Of a stretch of 64,000 nt of DNA, positions 33,535-43,605 are shown piece after piece (position 1 is the first letter of the stretch; each line of letters opens with the position of its first letter). The stretch spans positions 147,718 through 211,717 of the forward strand of contig NZ_JAUYHK010000009.1 of NCBI RefSeq assembly GCF_030690045.1. Reading direction: 5' to 3'. Source of the stretch: Thalassospira sp. (GTDB lineage Bacteria; Pseudomonadota; Alphaproteobacteria; Rhodospirillales; Thalassospiraceae). The notes under the pieces are model-generated. The model worked only from the letters and a program-made list of their open reading frames with translations, was not told the origin of the DNA and searched no databases. The translations under genes and the position numbers were made by a program.

Positions 33535-34428
33535 CTAAATACGTTCGATGTTTTTGGTGCCAAACAGGCCGTATGGCTTGATGAACAGGATGATGATCAA
33601 CACATAAAACGGCGCTATCGAATACAGATTGCCCCAATGCAGATACTGCCCATCGACAAATTCGGCGGTATTTTCCAAAAGGCCGATAATCACACCGCCG
33701 ACAATCGCGCCGATGATCGAATCAAGCCCCCCCAGAATGACCGCCGGAAACACCTTGATGCCAATGATCGACAAGGCCGACGACACGCCATTGACCATGC
33801 CAATTACAATCCCGGCCACGCCCGATACCAGGGCGGAAATCGCCCACGACATGGCAAAAACGGTTTTAACGGAAATGCCAAGGCTTTGCGCGACCTGCTG
33901 ATCAAACGCGGTGGCGCGCATTGCAAGGCCCAGCTTGGAATATTTGAAGAACCAGTAAAACGCCGCCATGATCACCAGCGAGATCACGAAACTCATGACA
34001 TAGGCGGTTTCGATCATCATCCCGCCGATACGGATCGACTGGGTTTCAAAAACCCTCGGATAACTTGCGGTGGTCGCCCCAAAAATCCATTTGGTCGCCG
34101 CCTGAAAAAAGATCGACAGGCCAATCGTCACCATAATCACCGAAATGACCGGTTCGCCGATCATCGGACGCAACACAACCAGTTGCAAAAGGACACCAAA
34201 CGCCATCATGAACAGCAAGGTAAAGATAAAGCCCATCCAGAACGGCATCTGCATTTCGACCAGAAAGGCGTAACAGACCCACGCCCCGATCAACAGAAAC
34301 TCCCCCTGGGCGAAATTGATCACCTGGGTCGATTTGTAAATCAGCACAAAACACATGGCGACCACGCCATACAACGTGCCGACAATCAGACCATTCAGCA
34401 AAAGCTGGAACAAAAGTTCAAAATTCAT
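33535..34428 (-). CDS. livH: ABC transporter permease LivH
   Basis: 297-aa permease with about eight helices. N-terminal LLLNGLIVGTLYGVVAMCFVLIYKSTQVINFAQGEFLLIG and the later loop RATAFDQQVAQSLGISVKTVFAMSWAISALVSGVAG are LivH hallmarks, with the C-terminal PYGLFG. Twenty-one bases separate its stop from the livM start. Confidence 0.93.
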   Translation of the reverse strand: MNFELLFQLLLNGLIVGTLYGVVAMCFVLIYKSTQVINFAQGEFLLIGAWVCYAFLVEMQMPFWMGFIFTLLFMMAFGVLLQLVVLRPMIGEPVISVIMVTIGLSIFFQAATKWIFGATTASYPRVFETQSIRIGGMMIETAYVMSFVISLVIMAAFYWFFKYSKLGLAMRATAFDQQVAQSLGISVKTVFAMSWAISALVSGVAGIVIGMVNGVSSALSIIGIKVFPAVILGGLDSIIGAIVGGVIIGLLENTAEFVDGQYLHWGNLYSIAPFYVLIIILFIKPYGLFGTKNIERI

Positions 34429-34487
34429 GGTGCCATCCCTGTCATGGCGGGAATGCGATGATTCCCGGTACCGTTCTTTGCGCCGAT

Positions 34488-36437
34488 TTATTCTGCGGCT
34501 TTGGGCGTCGTCCGGGCGACGGGATGATCGTCAAGATCAACCACGCGCACGCTGGTTTGAATGCGGGTTTTGGTACCGTCCTGAAAGGTGATCATGGTGT
34601 CGATATCAACCTTGTCGGTGCCGGAATAAACCGCATCAATAATGTCGGCATATTTTTCGGCCACCACCCCGCGCCGGACCTTGCGGGTGCGGGTCAGTTC
34701 GCCATCATCGGCATCCAGTTCCTTGTACAGCAACAGGAAACGCCGGATGCGCTGGGCCTCGGGCAGGGTTTTGTTGACCTGCCGGACCTCGTTGCAAATC
34801 ATGTCATAGACATCGGGCTGTGCCGACAGATTGGTATAGTTGGTAAAGGAAATGCCGCGCTGTTCCGCCCATTTTGCCATGATCGAATATCGGATGCAGA
34901 TCATGGTGGAAAGAAACGGCAATTCCTTGCCCAGAATCACTGCCTCGGCGATAAAGGGCGAGAATTTAAGTTTGTTTTCAATAAACTGCGGTGAATAGCG
35001 CACACCGGTAGATGTTTCCGCCAGATCCTTCATACGGTCAATCACCACCAGATGATTGTTTTCCTGTTTGAAATACCCGGCATCGCCGGTATGCATCCAG
35101 CCATCGTGCACATCATCGTCATAGGCCGACTGGTTTTTATAATAACCGGTGAACATCCCCGATGTGCGGGCAACAATTTCGCCAACCCCGTTTTCATCGG
35201 CATTGATGATTTTGATGTCGGAATTGTCAAAGGCAACCCCGACCGTATCAAAATCAATGTCACCGGGTTGATGGATGGTATAGGCACCGCATAACTCGGT
35301 TTGACCATAAAGCTGGCGCAGGGGCACACCCATCGCATGGAAAAACCGGAAAGTATCGGGGCCAATCGCCGCCCCGCCGGTTGCCGCAGACCGCAAATTG
35401 GAAAAACCCAGCCGGTCTTTCAGCGCCGATGTCAGAACCAGACGGGCCAGCCCCGATGTTTCCCCACGATCCAGCGCGTCATGCGCCAGTTTCATGCCGA
35501 AATCATACATTTTCTGTTTGAATGGCGTTGAATCCATCATCCGGGCACGAACATCGGCCGAAATCGCCTCCCAGACACGTGGGGCCAACAACACGAAATT
35601 CGGGCCGATCTCGCGCAGATCGGCCATCATGGTTTCCTGTTCCTCGACAAAATTGACGATCTGGCGGCTGATCAGGGACTGTCCGACGACATAAACCTGT
35701 TCCATGATCCACGGCAGCGGCAGGACCGACACATAATTATCGCCCGGAAATTTCGGATCGGCACGCAGATAGGCCGCACAATGATCCAGAAAATCTCCGG
35801 CATTGAGCATCGCCATTTTCGGTTTGGAGGTGGTACCCGATGTGGTGCACAAAATCGCGCATTCATCGCCGCGTGTGTCAGCAATCAGGCGGTCATAGGC
35901 CGACGGGTCGGCAGCATCGATCTTGCGGCCATAGTCGTAAATCTTTTCAACATCGACCAAGCGATTGTCATCATATTTGCGCATGCCACGCGGGTCGCAA
36001 TAAACGATGTGTTTAACCGTCGGGATGCTGTCGCCCAGTTCCAGCAATTTGTCGCATTGCTCCTCGTCCTCGGCGATCAGGACCTTGGCCTCGGAATAGG
36101 TGATCAGATAGGCGACTTCTTCGCCCAGACTGTCCTGATACAGGCCAACCGACCGCGCCCGCAGCGCATGGGCGGCAATTTCGCCCCACACCCACTCCGG
36201 GCGGTTTTCACCAATCAGGCCGACAACATCGCCCGCGCCAACGCCCAGTTCTCGCAGGCCCAGCGCCAGCCATTTCACCCGGTCATTGTAATCCTTCCAG
36301 GTGAATTCCTGCCAAATGCCGAATTCCTTTTCGCGCATCGCAATTTCTTGCGGAAAATTACGCGCATTATGGGCCAGCAGCCTAGGAAACGTATTGTGCA
36401 GCTTGACGTCGGCGTAATCGGGGATCGTGCTGCTCAT
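34488..36437 (-). CDS. Long-chain-type acyl-CoA synthetase (AMP-forming)
   Basis: 649-aa adenylate-forming enzyme of the FAA1/FadD15-like type. P-loop AILCTTSGTTSKPKMAML (about 205-222), the YGQTELCGAY core motif, DGWMHTGDAGYF and RMKDLAETSTGVRYSPQFIENKL in the hinge, and a C-terminal ELTRTRKVRRGVVAEKYADI. It makes acyl-CoA from a free acid, ATP and CoA. Its position between livG and livH implies activation of the transported acid directly on entry. The exact substrate is unknown. Confidence 0.9.
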   Translation of the reverse strand: MSSTIPDYADVKLHNTFPRLLAHNARNFPQEIAMREKEFGIWQEFTWKDYNDRVKWLALGLRELGVGAGDVVGLIGENRPEWVWGEIAAHALRARSVGLYQDSLGEEVAYLITYSEAKVLIAEDEEQCDKLLELGDSIPTVKHIVYCDPRGMRKYDDNRLVDVEKIYDYGRKIDAADPSAYDRLIADTRGDECAILCTTSGTTSKPKMAMLNAGDFLDHCAAYLRADPKFPGDNYVSVLPLPWIMEQVYVVGQSLISRQIVNFVEEQETMMADLREIGPNFVLLAPRVWEAISADVRARMMDSTPFKQKMYDFGMKLAHDALDRGETSGLARLVLTSALKDRLGFSNLRSAATGGAAIGPDTFRFFHAMGVPLRQLYGQTELCGAYTIHQPGDIDFDTVGVAFDNSDIKIINADENGVGEIVARTSGMFTGYYKNQSAYDDDVHDGWMHTGDAGYFKQENNHLVVIDRMKDLAETSTGVRYSPQFIENKLKFSPFIAEAVILGKELPFLSTMICIRYSIMAKWAEQRGISFTNYTNLSAQPDVYDMICNEVRQVNKTLPEAQRIRRFLLLYKELDADDGELTRTRKVRRGVVAEKYADIIDAVYSGTDKVDIDTMITFQDGTKTRIQTSVRVVDLDDHPVARTTPKAAE

Positions 36438-36439
36438 AC

Positions 36440-37252
36440 TCAGGCTACCTTCTCGTCTGTATCATCTGCGCCGTCGCTGTCTTCACCCAGATAGGCCTTG
36501 CGGACATGGGCATTCGCCATCACCTGGTCGGGTGTCCCTTCGGCAATTTTCCGGCCAAAATCCAAAACCATGACCCGGTTGGAAATATCCATCACCACCC
36601 CCATGTCATGTTCGATCATCACCACCGTCATCCCCCATTCTTCATTGAGATCGATGATGAAGCGCGCCATGTCTTCCTTTTCTTCAAGGTTCATGCCCGC
36701 CATCGGTTCATCCAGCAGGATCAGGTCGGGTCGCAAGGCAACGGCACGCGCCAGTTCCACCCGTTTACGCAAACCATAGGACAGGGTGCCTGCGGTCGCC
36801 TTGCGGATATGGGAAATTTCCAGAAAATCGATCACATCCTCGCAAAAGCGGCGATGTTCCAGTTCCTCTTTCTGCGCGCCAGAAAACCAATAGAGCGCGC
36901 CGGTCAGGAAATTGTTTTTCAACAGGTGATGGCGTCCGACCATAATATTATCGAGCACACTCATATGCCCAAACAGCGCCAGATTTTGAAAGGTGCGGCC
37001 AATACCCAGTTCGGCGCGGTCATTGGGTTTGAGGCCCGTCACATCCTGCCCCTTGAAATGCACCGACCCCGATGTCGGGTGATACCGGCCCGAAATGCAG
37101 TTCAACATCGATGTCTTGCCCGCACCATTCGGCCCGATGATCGAAAACAGTTCACCGGGATGCACGGCAAAATTAACCTCGGTCAGGGCGCGCACGCCAC
37201 CAAACACAAGCGATACATCGCTGATCTGCAAAATAGGGTCGTGTGACGTCAT
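36440..37252 (-). CDS. livG: Liv-type ABC transporter ATPase LivG
   Basis: 270-aa ATPase, first gene of the operon. Walker A GPNGAGKTSMLNCISG, signature TLSYGLRKRVELARAVAL, Walker B LILLDEPMAGMN, switch His in VVMIEHDMGVVMDIS. The ATG at 37252 has GGAGG ten bases upstream. An in-frame ATG far upstream (37456) would add 68 polar residues not typical of the family. LivG-ligase spacing is two bases, so the two are tightly coupled. Confidence 0.92.
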   Translation of the reverse strand: MTSHDPILQISDVSLVFGGVRALTEVNFAVHPGELFSIIGPNGAGKTSMLNCISGRYHPTSGSVHFKGQDVTGLKPNDRAELGIGRTFQNLALFGHMSVLDNIMVGRHHLLKNNFLTGALYWFSGAQKEELEHRRFCEDVIDFLEISHIRKATAGTLSYGLRKRVELARAVALRPDLILLDEPMAGMNLEEKEDMARFIIDLNEEWGMTVVMIEHDMGVVMDISNRVMVLDFGRKIAEGTPDQVMANAHVRKAYLGEDSDGADDTDEKVA

Positions 37253-38033
37253 CGCGTCGATATCCTCCCTGACCTGGGCCGCTTTGGATGCCTCACCCGT
37301 CCTCAGACGGGGTGGTTCACCCAACGAACCGCTTTCAGCATTCCCTGTATCTGTGTCTTTTTGTTTCGCACCGGCAATTGCCGAAATACGCCCGACACCA
37401 TTAATAAGTATTTGAGTACCAAATTCACGGAATAGCGTCAACGTGTTGCACAGCAACGCATTGATCCTTTTTCAAAATTCGCAGCGCACCATTTTTTTGA
37501 CGGCAAAACCCCGTCGTGATCAGCCGTTCATTCCGTAGCGTCGGATGTTGGAAATTGACAAATTCTACAAACAGGGATGTTGCGTTGCAAAAACATAAAC
37601 CAACGCCCGTAAAAATAAACAAGCCGGTTTTGGGGCCTGAATTGAAAGAATGTTTCGCAATTTTACAGGACCGATTCGCGATCCTCGCCCCCTGTACCTG
37701 TCAATATTCCGGACGGCTACGAACAGACTCGAAGCCCCATTCGGCATCGCCGTATACATTTGTGTACCTTTTTTCGGCCCTTCTGTCCTTTTCAGTTCAG
37801 AGTGACTTTCATTCGCTTCAAAACCGGGCCCGCAGCCCTTTGTTTTCGCCGGTTATGCGATAATATCCACGTTGCGGGTCTGGACTTTATATGGAAATTG
37901 TGGTGTAACCTCGAAGCACTGATATGTGTATTCGTGACTTCGGTTACGGGTAACAGATAGCCCATCGCTCGGCGCTCCGACGGTCGGGGTGTCTTGTCAC
38001 GACAAGCCCTTTAACCACCTTGAGGAGGGTCTG
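37253..38033. other. Long divergent intergenic region between the livG operon and acnA
   Basis: About 780 bases, unusually long for this dense window, with no convincing gene on either strand. It is AT-richer than its flanks, holds scattered ATs and poly-T runs (near 37491-37499), and must carry both promoters. Immediately before the acnA ribosome binding site is a small hairpin CTTGTC-AC-GACAAG (37993-38006). Confidence 0.45.
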
Positions 38034-40721
38034 ATGTCCATTTGTGGCAAAGACAACCTGAATACGCGCCGCACGCTGAAAGTCGGGGACAAATCTTACG
38101 ACTATTTCAGCCTTAAAGCTGCGTCCGAAAAAATTGGCGACGTTTCAAAGCTGCCCTTTACGCTGAAAGTCGTTCTTGAGAACCTTCTGCGGTACGAAGA
38201 CGATTTCACCGTCAAAACCCCCGACGTCAAAGCGGTTGTGGAATGGCTCAAAACCCGCAAGAGCACCCACGAAATCGCCTATCGTCCGGCGCGCGTCCTG
38301 ATGCAGGATTTCACCGGCGTTCCCGCCGTTGTCGATCTTGCCGCCATGCGCGATGCCGTTGTCAAAATGGGTGGCGACGCCCAGAAGGTGAACCCGCTGT
38401 CACCGGTTGATCTGGTCATCGACCATTCGGTCATGATCGACTTCTTTGGCACCGACGACGCCCTTGAAAAGAATATCGAGGTCGAATTCGAGCGCAATGG
38501 CGAACGTTATGCGTTCCTGCGCTGGGGCCAGCATGCCTTCAACAATTTCCGTATTGTCCCGCCGGGGGCCGGTATTTGCCATCAGGTCAATGTCGAACAT
38601 CTTGCCAAGGTCGTTTGGACCGGCACCGATGATAACGGCAAAACCGTTGCCTATCCCGATACGCTGGTCGGCACCGATTCCCACACCACCATGGTCAACG
38701 GCCTTGCCGTTCTGGGCTGGGGCGTGGGTGGTCTCGAGGCCGAAGCCGCCATGCTGGGCCAGCCGATTTCGATGCTGATCCCCGAAGTCGTCGGTTTCAA
38801 ACTGACCGGTTCAATGAAAGAAGGCATCACGGCAACCGACCTTGTGTTGCGTGTCGTTCAGATGCTGCGTGCCAAGGGCGTGGTTGGCAAATTCGTCGAA
38901 TTCTATGGTGATGCACTGGCGCATATGAGCCTGCCGGACCGCGCCACCATCGGCAATATGGCACCGGAATATGGCGCGACCTGTGGTTTCTTCCCGATTG
39001 ATGATGAAACCCTGAACTATATGCGCGGTACCGGTCGTTCCGAAGACCAGATCGCACTGGTCGAAGCCTATGCCAAGGAACAGGGCATGTGGGCCGATCC
39101 GTCCCACGAAGCGGTTTATACCGATACCCTTGAACTTGACATTTCGACCGTCGAACCTGCCCTGTCGGGTCCGAAACGCCCGCAGGACCGCGTGCTGTTG
39201 AAGGATGCGGTATCAAGCTTTACCAAAACCTTTGCCGACATGGCGCCGGGCATCGACGCCAACCGCGAAATTGCGGTCAAGGGCGAAGACTTTGCGATGA
39301 AAGACGGTAACGTCGTGATCGCCGCCATTACATCCTGCACCAACACCTCGAATCCGAGTGTGCTGATCGGTGCCGGTCTTTTGGCGAAAAAGGCCGTCGA
39401 ACTGGGCCTGACCAGCAAACCTTGGGTGAAAACCTCGCTGGCACCGGGATCGCTGGTGGTTGCCGACTATCTCGAAAAGGCTGGTTTGCAGACCTATCTT
39501 GATCAGCTTGGCTTTAACGTTGCCGGGTTTGGCTGCACCACCTGTATCGGGAATTCCGGCCCGTTGGCCGCCCCGATTGCCGGTGCAATCGAAGAAAAGG
39601 ACATGCTGGTCACAGCCGTTCTGTCGGGCAACCGTAACTTTGAAGGCCGCATCAGCCCGCATGTGAAGGCAAACTATCTTGCCTCGCCGCCGCTGGTGGT
39701 TGCCTATGCCCTTGCCGGGAACCTGAAAGTTGACCTGAACACCCAGCCGCTGGGTCAGGACAAAAACGGCAAGGATGTCTATCTGAAAGACATCTGGCCG
39801 ACCAACAAGGAAATCGCCGATACCATGGCGGCGTCGATTTCGGCCCAAATGTACAAAGATCGTTACGACAACATCTTTGCGGGTCCGAAACCGTGGCAGG
39901 AAATCAAGGTCACGGAAGGCGAAACCTATCAATGGGATGGTAAATCCACCTATGTTCAAAACCCGCCCTATTTTGTCGATATGGCGGCTGAACCAGGCGA
40001 TTTTTCAGACGTTCATGGCGCACGTCCGCTGCTGATCCTTGCAGACTCGATCACCACCGACCACATTTCTCCGGCCGGTTCGATCAAGGAAGAAAGCCCG
40101 GCAGGCGAATATCTCAAGGCACATGGCGTTGCGGTTCGCGACTTCAACTCCTACGGCGCACGCCGTGGCAATCATGAAGTCATGATGCGCGGCACCTTTG
40201 CCAATATCCGCATCCGCAACGAAATGGCACCGGGCACCGAAGGCGGTGTATCGGTTCATTATCCGTCTGGTGAACAGGGCTGGGTCTATGACGTTGCCAT
40301 GCGCTATCAGAAGGAAGGGACCCCGCTGGTGATTGTCGCCGGGCAGGAATATGGTTCCGGTTCGTCACGCGACTGGGCGGCCAAAGGGGCCAATCTTCTG
40401 GGCGTCAAGGTCGTCATCGCCGAAAGTTTCGAGCGTATCCACCGTACCAACCTTGTCTGCATGGGCGTTCTGCCGTTGCAGTTCAAGAACGGTCAGAGCC
40501 GCAAGACTCTGAAACTGGATGGCACGGAAGTTTTTGACGTGACGGGAATTGCCGATGGCATTTCACCGGCTCAGGATGTTCAGGTTCGCATCACCCGCAA
40601 GGACGGCAGCGTTGAAAACGTCACCGCCCTCTGCCGCATCGATACCGAGAACGAAGTTCTGTACTTCCAGCATGGCGGTATTTTGCAATTCGTTCTGCGC
40701 AATATGATCAAGAACGCCTGA
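38034..40721 (+). CDS. acnA: Aconitate hydratase A
   Basis: 895-aa TCA-cycle aconitase converting citrate to isocitrate via a [4Fe-4S] cluster. Cluster cysteines are in [14 protein letters not shown] and [50 protein letters not shown] and the C-terminal swivel domain with [16 protein letters not shown] are intact. The ATG at 38034 follows GAGGAGGG; the longer frame from 37989 is not needed. A strong terminator follows. Confidence 0.97.
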   Translation: MSICGKDNLNTRRTLKVGDKSYDYFSLKAASEKIGDVSKLPFTLKVVLENLLRYEDDFTVKTPDVKAVVEWLKTRKSTHEIAYRPARVLMQDFTGVPAVVDLAAMRDAVVKMGGDAQKVNPLSPVDLVIDHSVMIDFFGTDDALEKNIEVEFERNGERYAFLRWGQHAFNNFRIVPPGAGICHQVNVEHLAKVVWTGTDDNGKTVAYPDTLVGTDSHTTMVNGLAVLGWGVGGLEAEAAMLGQPISMLIPEVVGFKLTGSMKEGITATDLVLRVVQMLRAKGVVGKFVEFYGDALAHMSLPDRATIGNMAPEYGATCGFFPIDDETLNYMRGTGRSEDQIALVEAYAKEQGMWADPSHEAVYTDTLELDISTVEPALSGPKRPQDRVLLKDAVSSFTKTFADMAPGIDANREIAVKGEDFAMKDGNVVIAAITSCTNTSNPSVLIGAGLLAKKAVELGLTSKPWVKTSLAPGSLVVADYLEKAGLQTYLDQLGFNVAGFGCTTCIGNSGPLAAPIAGAIEEKDMLVTAVLSGNRNFEGRISPHVKANYLASPPLVVAYALAGNLKVDLNTQPLGQDKNGKDVYLKDIWPTNKEIADTMAASISAQMYKDRYDNIFAGPKPWQEIKVTEGETYQWDGKSTYVQNPPYFVDMAAEPGDFSDVHGARPLLILADSITTDHISPAGSIKEESPAGEYLKAHGVAVRDFNSYGARRGNHEVMMRGTFANIRIRNEMAPGTEGGVSVHYPSGEQGWVYDVAMRYQKEGTPLVIVAGQEYGSGSSRDWAAKGANLLGVKVVIAESFERIHRTNLVCMGVLPLQFKNGQSRKTLKLDGTEVFDVTGIADGISPAQDVQVRITRKDGSVENVTALCRIDTENEVLYFQHGGILQFVLRNMIKNA

Positions 40722-40759
40722 TCCCCTTGTGATCAGGTCGGTTTTCCGATCTATCCGAA

Positions 40760-40795
40760 CACCCCGCCGTTTTTTCCGGCGGGGTGTTTTTTTTT
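40760..40795 (+). terminator. Rho-independent terminator of acnA
   Basis: CACCCCGCCG and CGGCGGGGTG form a perfect 10-bp stem around a seven-base T-rich loop, followed by nine Ts. It lies 39 bases after the acnA stop. Confidence 0.95.
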
Positions 40796-40988
40796 GCAAT
40801 AATTTGATCCATCTTCCAGTTTTTTGGAAAGCCAGACCCTAGGTAAAGAATTGTGCTGGTTCCAATCAAACAACGCAGATATCGGGTCTCATCCTTTGCA
40901 AGAAATATGATATGGTCTTTGCAACTATCCATTGCCGGGCGGTGATCCGGTGACTCGACCACAAAAAAGGCATGCGCAACACCTGATC

Positions 40989-43559
40989 ATGAGCAAACAG
41001 GCGTATAATTCGGATATCGCACAGCAAATGACGGTCGGTAACCTGACGCGGGGCAATGTGCTGACCTGCGATCCGGACATGAAACTGGAGCATGCGATTG
41101 GCCTGATGCACGGGCAACGCCGCAGTTCGATTGTCGTCATCCGCGACAATCGCCCGGTGGGCATGTGGACCGAACATGATTGCATCCGCCTGGACGCCAG
41201 AGATACCCGCGCCTTGCAAGGGCCTGTTTCCGATGCCATGTCATCGCCGGTTCGCACCATTTCGGCCCATGCCACGGCCGAAACCGCCACCCTGCATATG
41301 CGCAAACACAAAATGCGCCATCTGGTTGTTGTCGATGATCAGGGCAAACTGTTTGGCATTGTCAGTCAAAGTGACCTTGTCCGCCTGCCGGTATCCCTTG
41401 CCCCTTTGCGCGAACGCAACATTGCCTCGATCCTGCGCAAAACCATTGCGGTGGCTGCCGATTTGCCGGTCGACGAATTGCAACATATCATGGCCGAAAG
41501 CACCAGTGACTGCGCCATCATTGTCGGCAATCGGGCAATTGATCTGGCCAACGCCCTTGTTACCGGCGAAAATGGCGAAACCGGTTCGGCGATTGTCACC
41601 GAACGCGATATTCTGGCCCATCTTGCCGGACATCGCCCCGGCAAAACCGCATGGGATATTTCAAGCCATCCGGTGCGCCGGGTCCATGAAAACACCAGCT
41701 TGCAGGATGCCCGGCAAATCATGATTGAAAGCGGCATCCGCCATCTGGTGGTTGAAGATGCGCAGCACGTCATGACCGGTGTGTTATCCTTTGCAGACCT
41801 TCTGGAAACCATCGAAACCGATTACCTCCATCACATGCATCATGTCATGGAAGGCCGCGACACCGCACTGGCACGGGCGCAAAAATCCCTTTATCTGGCA
41901 CAGAAAATTATCGAATCCTCGCCCGATGGCATCATGATTGTCGATGACAAAGGCCGGATCGAGGATGTCAATCCGGCCTTTGTCCGCGTTACCGGCTATG
42001 ACCGCAAGGAAGCCATCGGCCAGACACCCGGCCTGTTGCAATCAGGACGGCACGGGCCGGATTTCTACAAGGAAATGTGGCAAAGCCTGTCACGCACCGG
42101 ACGCTGGCAAGGGGAAATCTGGAACCGACGCAAATCCGGGGAAATTTACCCCGAATGGCTATCAATCATCGCCATCCGTGACGATATGGGGCAGGTGATC
42201 CAGTATGCCGGGACCTTTACCGATATCAGCGAACGCAAACAGACTGCCGAACATATCAAACGCCTGTCGCATCATGATGAACTGACCGGCCTGCCCAACC
42301 GGCGGCAATTTCTGGACGCCACCGGCCGCGCCAGCGCGCAATCGCGCCGCACCAATGGCCGCATGGCCGTGATTTTGCTGGATATCGATAATTTCCAGCG
42401 GGTCAATAACAGTCTGGGCCATGCCACCGGCGATGATATTCTGGTCGAGATCGCCATTCGTCTGCAAAGGGCCCTGCCGGAAAATTCGGTTTTTGCCCGT
42501 ATGGGCGGCGATGGTTTTGCCGTGTTGCTGCCGGTTATTCTGGATGGCGATGATGCCCGTGCGGTAGCCGGAAGCATGCAACAGGCCCTGACCTTGCCTT
42601 ATCTTGCCGCCGACGGCACCGAAGTTGTGGTGACGGCCAGCATCGGCATATCGGTTTTTCCCAATGATGGTCGCAGCACGGCCATGTTGCTGAGCAATGC
42701 CGATGCCGCCATGTACCGTTCCAAAACGCAAGGCGGCAACCAGATCAGCTATTACAGCAATTCCCTGTCGGTATCCGACACTGAAAAACTGTCGCTGGAA
42801 AGTGCCTTGCGACACGCAGTTGAACGTGGCGAATTGTTTTTACAGTATCAGCCGCAATGGGATGCGCAGAACGGACATCTGGTCGGGGTGGAGGCGCTGG
42901 TGCGCTGGCGTCATCCGGGACGCGGCGTTTTATCACCGGGTTCTTTCATTACGCTGGCCGAGGAAATCGGCTGTATCGATGAAATCGGTCAATGGGTACT
43001 GCGTACCGCTTGCGCGCAGGGTGTTGTCTGGCGCGAACGCGGCATTCACAACATCACGATTTCGGTCAATGTGTCGGTCCGACAATTCAACAGCCCGGTG
43101 GACCTTGGCGATCTGGTTGCGCAGGTTCTGGGCGAAACCGGATTTGCCGGGCATCGTCTGGACCTGGAAATCACCGAAAGCCTGTTTATGGAAGACATCG
43201 AACGGGTCGATGCCAAGTTACGTCATTTGCGGCAATTGGGAGTTCAGGTGTCGCTGGATGATTTTGGCACCGGTTTTTCCAGCCTAAGTTATTTGCGGCA
43301 ATTGCCGTTTGATACCGTCAAGATCGACCGCAGTTTCGTCAATGATATTGGCCGGGGCGATGACGACGGCGGCAATGCAATTGTGCAAACCATCATCAAT
43401 ATGGCGCACAATCTGGGCAAAAAATGTGTCGCCGAAGGCATCGAAACCGAAGAACAACGCCAGTTCCTGCAACGAAACAACTGCAATATCCTGCAAGGAT
43501 ATCTGTTGGGCCGTCCGATGGACCCCGATCAGATCGAAACACTGGCCCGCTTGCCCTAA
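40989..43559 (+). CDS. CBS-PAS-GGDEF-EAL c-di-GMP protein with degenerate GGDEF
   Basis: About 856 aa. Two tandem CBS pairs (about 15-140 and 150-275) likely bind an adenine nucleotide. A PAS domain follows (about 300-420, ending YAGTFTDISERKQ), then GGDEF (about 430-590) and EAL (about 605-850). The cyclase motif reads GGDGF, so the catalytic Glu is lost and cyclase activity is unlikely; GTP may still be bound. EAL residues are intact (EALVRW, NVSVRQ, EITES, DDFGTGFSS, KIDRSF, AEGIET), so this is probably a regulated c-di-GMP phosphodiesterase. The start is uncertain: the ATG at 40989 has a weak ribosome binding site, and a GTG at 40950 is possible. Confidence 0.85.
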   Translation: MSKQAYNSDIAQQMTVGNLTRGNVLTCDPDMKLEHAIGLMHGQRRSSIVVIRDNRPVGMWTEHDCIRLDARDTRALQGPVSDAMSSPVRTISAHATAETATLHMRKHKMRHLVVVDDQGKLFGIVSQSDLVRLPVSLAPLRERNIASILRKTIAVAADLPVDELQHIMAESTSDCAIIVGNRAIDLANALVTGENGETGSAIVTERDILAHLAGHRPGKTAWDISSHPVRRVHENTSLQDARQIMIESGIRHLVVEDAQHVMTGVLSFADLLETIETDYLHHMHHVMEGRDTALARAQKSLYLAQKIIESSPDGIMIVDDKGRIEDVNPAFVRVTGYDRKEAIGQTPGLLQSGRHGPDFYKEMWQSLSRTGRWQGEIWNRRKSGEIYPEWLSIIAIRDDMGQVIQYAGTFTDISERKQTAEHIKRLSHHDELTGLPNRRQFLDATGRASAQSRRTNGRMAVILLDIDNFQRVNNSLGHATGDDILVEIAIRLQRALPENSVFARMGGDGFAVLLPVILDGDDARAVAGSMQQALTLPYLAADGTEVVVTASIGISVFPNDGRSTAMLLSNADAAMYRSKTQGGNQISYYSNSLSVSDTEKLSLESALRHAVERGELFLQYQPQWDAQNGHLVGVEALVRWRHPGRGVLSPGSFITLAEEIGCIDEIGQWVLRTACAQGVVWRERGIHNITISVNVSVRQFNSPVDLGDLVAQVLGETGFAGHRLDLEITESLFMEDIERVDAKLRHLRQLGVQVSLDDFGTGFSSLSYLRQLPFDTVKIDRSFVNDIGRGDDDGGNAIVQTIINMAHNLGKKCVAEGIETEEQRQFLQRNNCNILQGYLLGRPMDPDQIETLARLP

Positions 43560-43565
43560 AGACCG

Positions 43566-43593
43566 AAACGGGGACGCATTGGCATCCCCGTTT
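43566..43593. terminator. Bidirectional terminator
   Basis: AAACGGGGA (43566-43574) pairs with TCCCCGTTT (43585-43593). It lies between two convergent genes, six bases after the CBS-PAS-GGDEF-EAL stop and 12 bases before the NSS transporter stop, so it can serve both strands. Confidence 0.75.
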
Positions 43594-43605
43594 CCCTGTT
43601 CGTCC

